Assembly (NCBI RefSeq): GCF_021155765.1
Contig: NC_060112.1
Span: 14,880,001-14,944,000 of the forward strand
Length of the DNA stretch: 64,000 nt
Direction: 5' to 3'
Origin: Diprion similis
Taxonomy: Eukaryota; Arthropoda; Insecta; Hymenoptera; Diprionidae
Shown here: piece by piece, positions 1 through 12,701 of the stretch
Numbering within the stretch: position 1 is the stretch's first letter
Layout of the letters: the number at the start of each line of letters is the position of its first letter
The notes under the pieces: model-generated
The model's input: only the letters and a program-made list of their open reading frames with translations
Database searches by the model: none
What the model was told of the DNA's origin: nothing
Position numbers and translations under genes: made by a program

Positions 1-1
1 C

Positions 2-3000
2 GGTAAGCAGCCGAGCACAGTGGAGACCGGTCTCTTCGGATCATCCGATAATTCTGGGGAAGATTTGAGCGCTGGTGAGCCCAGTTTCACAGGGTCTTCA
101 GGAGGTAACCAAGACGCTTTTGCATCAAACGGGTATTTGCCTCCATTCGGAAGTGAGCCCAGCAGTAACGTGCCAGCATTCGCTAAGCCACCGCCAATAC
201 CAAAGGAAGGAGGGCAAAGTGGGTATTCCTTAGTCCGGTCTCAGTTCTGATCATAATCGGAATATCCCAAGTCTGACTTTAGTTACACGATGAAATTTGG
301 TCTGTTCGAATTTCAGTTAGACCCCTCAATGCAGACCCCATCGTCAAAGTTCCCATTCCAAGACCCTTGGAATTCGCACCAGTCACAGTACAGGTCGGAT
401 GTGCTGCCGCACTTATTTGCGTGGAAGAACAATATTGTACCCTAGAGGGAGTGATTAGCCCACAACCGGTGACGTTGACCAAACAACAGATCGAAAGACG
501 AGCTCCTCTTAGCGTGAGTTTTATACAGTATTTTTTTATAGGTATATTATACTTGAGAAACTATATCCACTGTCCTAGATTTAAACTTCTTGTTTTGGTT
601 CATGTTTCATAGCTCTCTGTACGAAACGTTTTGATTATGCGTTAATAAAATTCTATGTATATTGCGTTTTACAGTCGTGCAGAAACGCGGATAATGGCGT
701 TATCGGAAAGTGTTGCCGTGATCCGAACTACGTTGATCCCTGGCCAACGGGTAACCTTCCCGCAAATTACTCTGGAGGTTTTGACGAACAAGGTTTCCCA
801 ACGGTTTGGAACATTACTAAGACTCGCCCTCCTAAGAAGCAGCCGCCTCCAACCAAGGGTGCTTCCATTCAGCCTACCAAAACTGTTGGCTTACCTCCAA
901 CCAAGGGTACCTTCTTTCAACCCACCAAAACTGTTAGACGGCCTCCAAGTAGGGGTAGTTTTGTTCAGCCCACCCAAAATGTCGATGTAATTCCTTCACC
1001 TTCCCAACAAGACGTCAGTGGAGCTCCACCACTCAAACAGCTTAACACTCCAACTAGACAGTTTATTTTTTCAAATCCATTTGGACAAACCGATAATCCA
1101 AATCCATTTCAACCACCCGATTTTTCAAGTATAATTAAAAATATTACCACCGCCATCGGCGGATTCGGCCAGCAATTTTTCCCCACGCAGACTCCCAGCG
1201 CAGCTCCTGTCTCACCTCCATCAAAAAATTATTTTGCATCCGATTCCAACGATAGCCCTACAATAATTGCTCCGCACACCCCAGGAGCTCAGTGCGGTTT
1301 GAGAAATACAGTAAGTGCTTCCAAATGCAATTAGAAGTTTAGGGTTGAATTAGTTAACCTTATTCTGTGCTATTTTCACTAGGTTAAAGTCTTTGCAATA
1401 AGCTTTTGACATTACGGAATTGCTTTTCCTTCAATCCAGTTGATATCTGTTCAGATTTTAACAGATTTTCGATATTTTTGGTATAATTTTTTTTTCTCGA
1501 GTACAGTTAAACGTCATGCTGATTTCATATCAAAGTCTCTTCCATTTTCAATAGTCATTGGTAGCTCTCGTTCGTCAACGTTGACTAATGTTATTTTCAA
1601 CTTTAAAAAAGGTTGAACGCCCAAGCTATCTGGACAGAGATGACGTCGCCTTTGGTGAGATACCATGGCAAGCAATGATTTTGTCAACCACGGATCGTAA
1701 GCTTCTGTGTTCTGGCGCGATCGTATCTCCCAACGTAGTCTTGACAGCCGCTCACTGCGTCTACGGGTGAGCATAATTTTCATCCAACGGTCTTCGCGAT
1801 CAACAATTATTTTGACAGCATTATTTCTAAATAGTGAAATTAACAATTTTTAGTAAATTTATTAGACTGCGACAGACTGAATCGTTTCGTTGGCACTGAA
1901 TAACAATTTTTTAAAATTACCATACGAATGTCTTTTTTGATCCTGATGCATTCGCAATATCAATAAATTGACGAAGCATCTTTAGTAACGTAATTGACAT
2001 GAGAATCTAACACGGCGCATAATTCATGCGTGTGCTATGTTGAAATAACTTTGATATCGTTGCAAATGTTGAAGGATTATCCTCATTTCAAAGTTTCTCA
2101 AAAGTCGTATTATCGCACATGTGAAACTTTAGGCACATACCGACGGATGAACAACCGAAATATTCAAATTAGACCATGGTTTGAAATGGTTTCTGACGGT
2201 ACTGACATTTTTTTATGACAGATTGAGGCCTGAAGAAGTCTCAATAAAATCCGGTGAATGGAAATTGGGGTCCGAAATCCAACAGGAGGAGCCGCTCCCC
2301 TTCGAGATCGTAAAAGTTCAGAACATCGTATCGCACCCAGGTTATAGCACAGGTTCTTCAAGTCACGACCTTGCCATGCTCTTCCTTGTACATCCCATGC
2401 ATCTAGAACAGCACGTTGATACTATTTGCCTGGGTAACATTCCCCAGCCTACGATTGGCAGAAAATGTATCGCTACGGGATGGGGAAAGGTCGTTCTTCA
2501 AGGTATGTCAAAGACTGTCTATAACCATCTTCACCGTTTATTTGTGGCACTTTTGTTACGGACGTGATGAGCACAATCGATCGGTTCATTTTTTAGTACA
2601 TGCGGCTGGTTCCTTGATGCACGGTATTGACGTTGATATAGTACCTCAGGATGAGTGCAGGCAACGCGTCCAGGGCGCTGAATCCCCCGTAGAAATCGAC
2701 AACACCTTGACTTGCGTGAAGGCTCATAAGGAGAGGAACAACATGTGCCAAGTAGATGTTGGTGGCCCATTGGCTTGCGACCGTGGAGACGGTATCTACG
2801 AGCTTACCGGGGTTTACAGCTACGACACCGGATGTTTGCCCACCAATCAGGTAAGATTTTCAATTCTGAATAATCTTCCAAGTTCCATCAGCTTCTAATT
2901 TTCATGATTCGGTTAGGATTTGCATTAGAATTTCTGATTGGTTCTTATTGTTTCGATTTGCAGGTTGCAACCTATGCTTTAATTGACACGAACTGGGTGA

Positions 3001-3125
3001 AAAAGATGTTGGCTTCCCCACCGTCACCAACTTTTGAACAACAAGTCCAGCAGCCAGCACCAGTTTGTGATTGTCAGAAGAGCTATCTTCCACCATCGCT
3101 CAACCAGTACCTTCCGCCAGTGTAA
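2..3125 (+). CDS. CLIP-domain serine protease homologue, scarface/CLIPA-like (5' end outside window)
   Basis: Spliced coding exons: 2-218, 317-513, 675-1310, 1612-1766, 2222-2502, 2597-2850 and 2964-3125 (TAA). All junctions are GT-AG and keep frame; the 218/317 junction uses a GTGGGT donor and is the least certain. The N-terminal part is rich in Gly, Ser and Pro. A CLIP domain follows, split over exons 317-513 and 675-1310, with six cysteines ending in a CC pair (GKCCRDPNY). A Pro/Thr-rich linker comes next, then a chymotrypsin-fold domain beginning near QCGLRNT. The catalytic His (TAAHC, codon 1753-1755) and Asp (HDLAM, codon 2367-2369) are kept. The GDSGGP serine is replaced: the sequence reads VDVGGPL, with Val at codon 2758-2760. 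The product should therefore be a non-catalytic homologue. Relatives act as cofactors in melanisation or, for Drosophila scarface, in epithelial signalling; which role applies here is inference. Family confidence is high, the scarface assignment moderate. Confidence 0.85.
846..989 (+). repeat. 48-bp tandem repeat, three copies, coding
   Basis: Three in-frame copies start at 846, 894 and 942, each with CCTCCAA near its start. They encode 16-residue units of the form PPTKGxxxQPTKTVxx in the linker between the CLIP and protease-like domains of the serine protease homologue. The third copy has diverged most (PPSRG, QPTQN). Confidence 0.85.
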
Positions 3126-3512
3126 ACAGTGACCAAGCGATCAACTCTTGTTGCAATGATGATAATACCTTTCTACCATCGTATGTCGTAAGAGCGGTGT
3201 GAAAATTATACTGCTACCGAACGAGTAATATGTAAAAATGCCATATATTTCCAAAAAGATATGGAAAAACGTTCTTCACGTACCAAAATTTTTGGAAAAA
3301 GAAAATGTAATTTAACGAAATTTAGAACGAAAAACGTGGTAGAACACCCTTGTTTATTTAACCATTCCAATTAAGCTATATTGTATCGCAAGAAAACATC
3401 TCAAACACATTTTCGAAACCCTAAGGTCTGATTTTAATTTATATCGTAACTAAGGATTAAATCTAGACATAGACTTAAATAAAATAGAAATACTTAAGAT
3501 ATACCACGGGGC

Positions 3513-3563
3513 TCCAAATCTTTTGATAATCAAATTCATGTGTACTGTTCCAAAAGATTTGGA
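3513..3563. repeat. 13-bp perfect inverted repeat (hairpin)
   Basis: TCCAAATCTTTTG at 3513-3525 is the exact reverse complement of 3551-3563, with a 25-nt loop. It lies between the two candidate poly(A) signals of the protease-homologue gene, so it may fall within the longer 3' UTR. Confidence 0.7.
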
Positions 3564-4159
3564 TGCCAAAACGATCCTTGGCATATCAAAATCTTGAGAC
3601 AATATTGAAATTTTGATGGAGCCGATGCACCTATTTTTCTAAGGAACTTAATTAAGCTAAGAATAAAATAAAGTTTGATATTTTATTAAAAATACAAATA
3701 CTTGCATAATTTGTTTTATCATTGTGTGCGGAAAGGGGAAGAAAAACGAAATAAGAATATGCATTTCGTAACTGTGATACAAAAAGAAGTTTTATTTCCA
3801 ATATATGCTGGAAAGAATTACGGAAAATCTCTTTCAGATAATATTCGAGTAAGTTGCTCTATACGTCTAATGTTGCTCGACCTTTTGCTTAAATCTACGT
3901 ATGGTTATTATTTGCCCAACTGGCCCAAGCTGAATTCGTTACCATATGGATACCAGATACGTAAATACGGTGTTTTCACGTAACCGAGAGATTGGAGTTC
4001 GCGTTTGGCAACTAATTATGATTCCAGCTCTACGTTCGGATACTGAAATCGTTTCAACATGTATGCCAGGTAAGTATACTTATACATTAAATTCGTAGGA
4101 AATTTATCAATTATACAAATAATTGTTGGGTAGAAACGCCTGCTAGTTTGCGAATATGC

Positions 4160-4320
4160 AACACGTTTTACACAATGTTCAGTCGTGTTGCAGCTGGCAG
4201 GCGACGTCGGCACACGCGCCGTGGCCATGTCACGTGGCAAGTAGATACAAACTCTTTCGTCGGCACCTGTCAAAGCGATCTACGTACGTGGAAGGTAAAT
4301 ATGTGCTGACGTCAATAATT
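4160..4320 (+). promoter_or_regulatory. Candidate promoter and 5' UTR exon of the GDP-fucose synthase gene
   Basis: This is a local GC-rich patch. It contains an E-box in a CLEAR-like context (GTCACGTGGC, 4229-4238) and a perfect CRE palindrome (TGACGTCA, 4307-4314). A donor-like site (GAAG|GTAAAT) after 4294 could splice a 5' UTR exon to the acceptor immediately before the ATG at 4572. No TATA box was noticed. Transcription start is unknown. Confidence 0.35.
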
Positions 4321-4523
4321 GTTCAGTTAAAATTCTTCAATCTATTTCAATATCGTAACAAGTACCGTAGCTCTGGAGAGGCAGAGGAACCACTTTACCA
4401 CCCAGTTCAGGATTCAACCTAACATTCCAATTTTGTAGTCTGTCTTTCGAAATCGAGGTTATGTTCAGAATATTGTTAACAATAAATTCAGGATTCGGTG
4501 GATAGTATTATGCTTTCTTTTAA

Positions 4524-6473
<1,950 letters not shown>

Positions 6474-6939
6474 GAAATTTATGTCTGATATACTGTCATC
6501 ACGATAATTGTGTGAAAAATGGTGCCGCGAACCAGCAGTTCCGAAAATCGATTTTATGGCGTACAGACCTGAAACACTAATAATGTTTTCTGTGCGACAA
6601 TAATCTTTTTAGTGAAATTATAACAGTAAAAATATAAATAGCTAGATGATTTTAGCAACTACACCGTGTTATATTCATACATTATCATTTGTTACAATCA
6701 TACACTCCGCCGCTTGAAACCTAATTAACGGTGACATGAAAATGCTTCAACGAATTTGCGCTGCACCTGATTCACGCTACTGGAGACTGTAAAACGTGAT
6801 TAACCGTAACCATACAAGATTTCGTTGAATCAATCGGAACTCTAAGACCAGTGAATAGACTGACGTTTATAATACTCTCAGACTTGAAAAAATGTATAAA
6901 TATTGTATTATAATATGATATCTGTATTTTTGGGATGAA

Positions 6940-6945
6940 AATAAA
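6940..6945 (+). promoter_or_regulatory. Poly(A) signal of the GDP-fucose synthase gene
   Basis: AATAAA lies 467 nt after the stop codon in AT-rich sequence. It is the best candidate for the end of the fucose synthase transcript. Confidence 0.5.
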
Positions 6946-9360
6946 GTTCATATAATGCTCAGCGTGGAATTACTTGAATATAACGTAACACATACTTTTA
7001 ACAATATAATTTGTCATTTATAATGAAGTTTGTTTTGAAAATATTTTACGGGACATATATTTCAATTCGCCAAACAGTAAGCAGTGTTTTGGATTCTTCT
7101 TTACATTACACGAAACCGCATCAATGTCAGCTGCTAATAAATAAATTATAAGTCAGTCAGCATTCGAATACTTGTTGCAAACTCCGAAGTACACTACCAA
7201 CTTGAAGTCTATTTTATTGTGCTGTCGGCTACATTAAAACTAAAAAACTTCACAGGATATAAATATAAAAAGTTGTATTATTAGCAATCCTACCTAGACT
7301 TCCATACGCGTTTCCCAAACGTGTAGAAAGAGAGCTTACTCCTATTTCCGTAGTGAAATACGAAAAACGTCGAATTAAATTTCGCATGCGGCACTAAAAT
7401 AATTCTTCTTAGCGATTGGGACGTGCTTTAAAATTATTGTTCAAATCCTATATCCCTGCGCGTCAGCGTTGCTATTTTTACGACGCGTGTAATTGAGTCA
7501 ATTGATGCATTCTAACAAAGTTTACGATCAGCCATAAAACCTCGCCCGTTGTTAAAATTTTGCATTCGATCGTTCTCCCTTTTTCTCTATATTCACAATT
7601 ATATCTCTACAGCACTGCGCTAAAAGAATTATATTGCTTCTGTTGGGTAAAGAAAACAAAATATCTGCCAAGGTACCAGCAAAAACACGTACTACCGAAT
7701 GAAAATACGTAATTCCGAATATTTTATGCTGTTGCTAATGACGATGAGAAAAATCAACGTCGTTTACAATATGTATATTACAGCCTTATTAGCGTGGAGC
7801 TTTTGTTAGTACCGTGTGTAAAATAATTAGTCGCACTACAACTCTCTTGATGCTCGAGAGCTCACTGAATCGGTCCAACCTTTAACCGGCACTTTAAATT
7901 AATCGAGCCGTTCTCAGGGGCTAATTTAATTTATTAGCCCAAATAATTTCTCATTATCAATTGTTCGTTCGGTGGTTTTGACTGCGTTTCGTGCAGGATT
8001 AACGATTATATTCAAATATATATCATTATCTTCAAAGTACTGAGAAAATTTACATCGCTGAACAAATACAGGAATAGATGCTTATATCGTAAACATAACG
8101 ATTTATCTCGTTGAGAATTGTATAAAATTCTTTTACAACGTAGTCAGCTATTTTCAAGAATTGAGCACTACCGTTTTAGATATATTACTTGTTCCGGAAA
8201 ATTGTTTTTATTTTTGTTTACATATACACTGTGAAACTCTTATTTCATTGACGATAGATGTATAATAAACAGTTGAGCAGAAATTGTACAAATTTCACAA
8301 AATTTATCCGTTTAACATTAAATATGTACCAATTGTAAAGAGAATTCTGTCTTCTGGTATTTTGATTTTTATTTCAATTTATCGACCTCCTACAATCGAT
8401 AGCTAATCAATTTTCATACAATCACAATCATCCGTCAAACGAAAGTGAGCTTCAGAATGCCCAAACCACGTTTGGTGCAATCCATTTTCTTCATCAGTCT
8501 ATAAAATCAAGGGTTTCAGCAGTAAATTTTCACGCGACTTGTGAACTTAATGCTCCCCGTTCCCCGTGACGCGACATTTATGCTCCGATAAAGTATATTA
8601 TACCTATTATGATATAGCTGTATCAATATCAGCCCTGATTTGGCGAATGAAAAGTTTAAGAATCATATTTACATAGTATACGCAGTATAATGTATACTAC
8701 ATTCGGTTCTTATTGAGGTAAAGTATCGCTGGCGCTTGTCACCCTTCGGTCTTGAAGTACTCGTTTACCTCTAGTACCTCATCTCCTAAGCATTGACTTA
8801 AGACAGGGGTTGAGATGCATAGGGGCAGAAAGAACGAATTTCTCGGGGCACGTCGCAGGCACTTTGAATGTTTCTCAATTCGGATTTCGCACCGAGTAGC
8901 AGCGATGCCGATTAGCCCAATCGGAATGTACGGAAAAAAAACACCCGAATTTGCAATTTTTATATACGACAATTTGTATTTTCCAATCGATGGGGAGTGT
9001 CATTGGTAGTTTAAATCCAAAATTTCAAACAGATTCTGCAATAGCTTCGGTCGTCATCTCGAATTTGTTGAGAATTTGTTTCTGTCAAATAACTCGGTAA
9101 TTTTCGACTTTCGACTAAAAATGGTAATAACTAAATTCGTAGGAAATTTAATTCTCCACAGTTTTGGTTGTAACAATTTTTTGTCTAGGATCGATATTCT
9201 CCGACTTAAATGATAAATTCACAATGGCGGTCCAACTTACTGCAGAATCTGGTCGAAATTGTGGATTTAGACTACCATTGACCCCCCCAACGATTACAAA
9301 AAGAAAATTGTCGTATCTAAATTAGGCAATAATGCCTAATGTACATTTCGACTGGACTAT

Positions 9361-9650
9361 AGATGGCTCGGCATCGCGAAGGGCTGTGCGATGAAAGGTG
9401 GGGGGATGCGAAGGGGGTTCTGCAGAGTTTGCGGCGCGGAGCGCCGGGTGGCTCGACGCAAGCGCCGGGACGCCGAGGGTTGTGCAGTGTGTGCGAGGAA
9501 GCTGCCCTCGACGGACGTCAATCCGTCGGATCCGACGGAGATGGCCGTGGCACGTGGTGCACCGAGAGATTTAACCCTCTGACAAATTCCTCGAGCTTGC
9601 GGCGGTTAAGCGGACGATAGTGCGAGGCTCCAGTGACCGTGACGAGACGG
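9361..9650. other. GC-rich island in AT-rich intergenic DNA
   Basis: A roughly 290-bp block is rich in CG dinucleotides while both flanks are strongly AT-rich. Frames of 63 and 85 codons overlap in it, but both are arginine- and glycine-rich as any GC-rich stretch would be, and neither has a recognisable domain. It may be a distal promoter or enhancer, an unannotated first exon, or a transposon fragment. Confidence 0.4.
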
Positions 9651-11720
9651 GGGATGATAATTTTTAACTACTATACTTGCGTCGCGTACACTTTTACACT
9701 TTGAATTTTTACCGTTTTTCAAACTAATCGAAAAAATTTATTACACAATACACCGTCGGCCGTGATGTTTGGAAAAGTAGTCGATAACGATGTGACGATA
9801 CGCTGCATGCACACCGTTATTAGTATGTACATGACTAATAATTGCAGGAGTCTAAGGTTGTAATGTATTTCGATGTGTGACGCGCGATTGCTGATTGCTC
9901 AAGTGCGTTGCAGGTTGACTCGACGATTTATTCAAACTGCAACGTAAGCCAATCGAGAAACGTTCTTACCACTCGCGCACTTACAGTCAATCCTTTTTCA
10001 ATTTATTACAATACACTTAAATTAACATTATATCGTACTTGACAAGTGTTTCTTCGGTATTCCGTTGCAGATTTACAATAATTTTCAATAAAATAAAAAA
10101 TACCGTGTGTGTGTATGTGTGTGATGTAATAATTAAAGTGGTCTTAAATTTCTCTCTACTTGTCACTGCACCGTATGGATTAACGATTACTTATGTATGC
10201 AACCCGTAATATAAATTATCGAAAATATTTTTAACCGGTTTATAACCGTAATTAACTCGTCCTGGAGGATTGGTTGTGTTATAACTCCTCTTCACGCCTA
10301 GACAAGTTGTTTTACAAACGAACGCTATCAATTTAACACCATGATTTTGAATGATTTGAAAATTCTCCGCAAGGTAACTACTCGCTACGTATATCACGCC
10401 GGTTGAAAGTCCAAGCGTAGTAGAAAAATATAGTAAGTTAGTTCGTGCAGGTATGGACAAATAATTTGATTTTCGGAGCAAGAATATCCCGGCAAAATCG
10501 GACCTCGCCTGTATTTCTGTGTGCAATTACACACTCCTCGCAACCTCGCTGCTCATTCAATACAACGAAACGATCCTCGACGTAACGAGGATGACATAAA
10601 TTCTACCTGAGGCAGGCCTGTTGAAGGCAGCCAGCTCAGTTCGAGGCTTTGCATTGGCACCGTTGCCGAGAAAATCCAGAGAGAAAAAAAAAAAAGAAAA
10701 TGTGACCCTCTGCCCGTCGGTGGCCAGCCACACTTAGCATTACGTTAACGTAAAAATAAGCTTACGCCCGGTTTTTACAGCCAAACTAAACTCGGCTATT
10801 CTTATATTCCTATATAGGTTGCGGTGTATACTTACGATCATTATCGAGTCATGGGTTCGTGGAATCAAATCGATTCATAATATACCTGCCCGCATCCATG
10901 ATCGTCGGTCTTTGGCTTTGGATCGTCGAGTAATTGAGTTCCTCGGCCAAATCGTAACGTTGGGAAGTTTCTTCGATTGTATATCCAAGACTTTTGTACA
11001 CGTGTGGTTTCAAAATCAAGATAATACAGTAATCCATAATTAGCAAAGTCGTCTCGCTTGGCTTCCTTCCTTTCTACAGTACACACAGCCGGGTATATTG
11101 TACGTATCTTGAATTTCTTACCTTAATACAGAATATTTCAGCCTAATTTCAGAAAATTCCGATGCGTATAACGAATTTAAGGTTGGCTAAGCATTAGGAA
11201 GCTTCATCGCGAGACACTTTAAATTAACTAATGAACTTTCATGACTATTTCAAATTGTAAAGGCCGCTTCCTGTTGCGTTCAATTAGATACAGGCGACTA
11301 CTCGCCGAGGTACGACTCTCAGCCACACCGATATACTTTCTTCTGCTTCGGTTTCACCTATTTTTACACCATATTTGTATACCCTACTGGTCATTCTATT
11401 TTTTTTTAACCAAATTATTTGGTGCTCGTGTCAACGTACAATTCACGTATAATTATAGTGGTAGTATAATCTGCATAGTTAATTCGGTGTTACATTAGCG
11501 GGCGGATAAAGTTTTGTCATTGAAAATTTTTGTCTCCTCCAAATGTGAATTATAATGTATACTCGTTGATGTTGTTTAATTACTAATTATTTCCACTCCT
11601 AGGTAATAACAATTTCGGTGGACACAACAGATTATCTTACTCCTGTGAAAAAGAAAGAAATTATTGTTAAAATGCTGCAAATTCGTGCACGTCCGTTGTG
11701 GTCGCGAAATCGAGGTGAAT

Positions 11721-12011
11721 GGATTTCAAGGAATTAATGAGTATCAATAAATTCTCTATTCGATACGTTTAATTTTTAGCAATTTTTTCCTCATTTCGTG
11801 GTAACGGTTTTCCGGTTGGAATAACGCTGACGGGTTGATCATCATTGCTTGATGTGCAAAATGATGGATTTCAATGAATTAACGAGAATCAAGAAATTCT
11901 GTATTCGATACGTTTATTCCTCAGCAATTTTTTTCTTACTTCGTGGTAAAGTTTTTCCGGTTTGGAATAACGCTGACGGGTTGATCATCATTGCTTGATG
12001 TGTAAAATGAT
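11721..12011. repeat. 145-bp imperfect tandem duplication
   Basis: Copy 1 (11721-11865) and copy 2 (11866-12011) both begin GGATTTCAA(G/T)GAATTAA. Both contain ATTCGATACGTTTA, TTTCCGGTT and GGAATAACGCTGACGGGTTG, and both end GCTTGATGTGNAAAATGA. They differ by scattered substitutions and small indels. No third copy was seen. The duplication lies about 0.6-0.9 kb upstream of DAGL exon 1a. Confidence 0.92.
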
Positions 12012-12606
12012 CTTACTTCAAGAGCCTGGACGATATCGGGTATCAGGTATTCCACATGGGTCAGTAGTTTCCTGTACAAACCGTGACATGATACATTTCA
12101 CGGTGGATGAACGCTCGTTTGATAATAAATAAATTACATAAACAGTAACCACTAAACCAGTAAAATAATGCGTATAAATAAGTGAGCTGAATTTATCCGT
12201 AACACACGCTGCATTCTTGATTCGCGAGGATCTTGTGAAAAAACAGCTAATACGAATATTTATACTTAAACCAATATGTACGATGCAAAGAGAGAAAAGT
12301 GGCGTGCAAACACAGCTGTATTTTGAAGTACGTAAGAGTGAAATTGTAAAGTAACAATATAATACGCACAAGTGAATATAGATGGAAACTGTGCAACGTG
12401 TTTAATAAAAGTCGAGTGGATCGAGTAAAGGTGCTGCAAAGACACAGATGAGAGACATGGAAGTAGCGACGCGGCTAAAAGGGCTGCCGAATAGCTCGGA
12501 AACATTAACAATTGGCTCAAGATTTGTGCATATTTTGGCAGACTTTAACGAGCTGTTAATAATGAAGTGCGTCGTTAGAACATAGTATTGGAGATCGGTT
12601 GGGATC

Positions 12607-12701
12607 ATGCCAGGTATCGTGGTGTTCCGACGCCGATGGAGCGTCGGCAGTGACGACCTGGTCGTTCCCGGCGTCTTCCTCTTCGTTCTGCATCTCATAT
12701 G
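12607..12701 (+). CDS. inaE: DAGL first coding exon 1a (alpha-like N-terminus)
   Basis: The exon encodes 31 codons plus 2 nt, beginning MPGIVVFRRRWSVGSDDL and running into the first membrane segment, with donor TG|GTAAGT. Joined to 36317 the split codon is Trp (TG|G), giving HLIWVIVLSV. FRRRWSVGSDDLV is, as remembered, identical to the start of vertebrate DAGL-alpha. The 5' UTR and promoter must lie just upstream; no clear TATA box was seen. Confidence 0.93.

Larger units (their letters stand above)
6474..12606. other. Intergenic region between GDP-fucose synthase and DAGL genes
   Basis: This is 6.1 kb of mostly AT-rich sequence without a supportable gene. It contains the fucose synthase 3' UTR (to about 6960), a short GT-rich tract near 10106, a GC-rich island at 9361-9650, the 145-bp tandem duplication at 11721-12011, and at its right end the 5' UTR and promoter region for DAGL first exon 1a. 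Open frames here are short and lack recognisable motifs. Confidence 0.6.
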
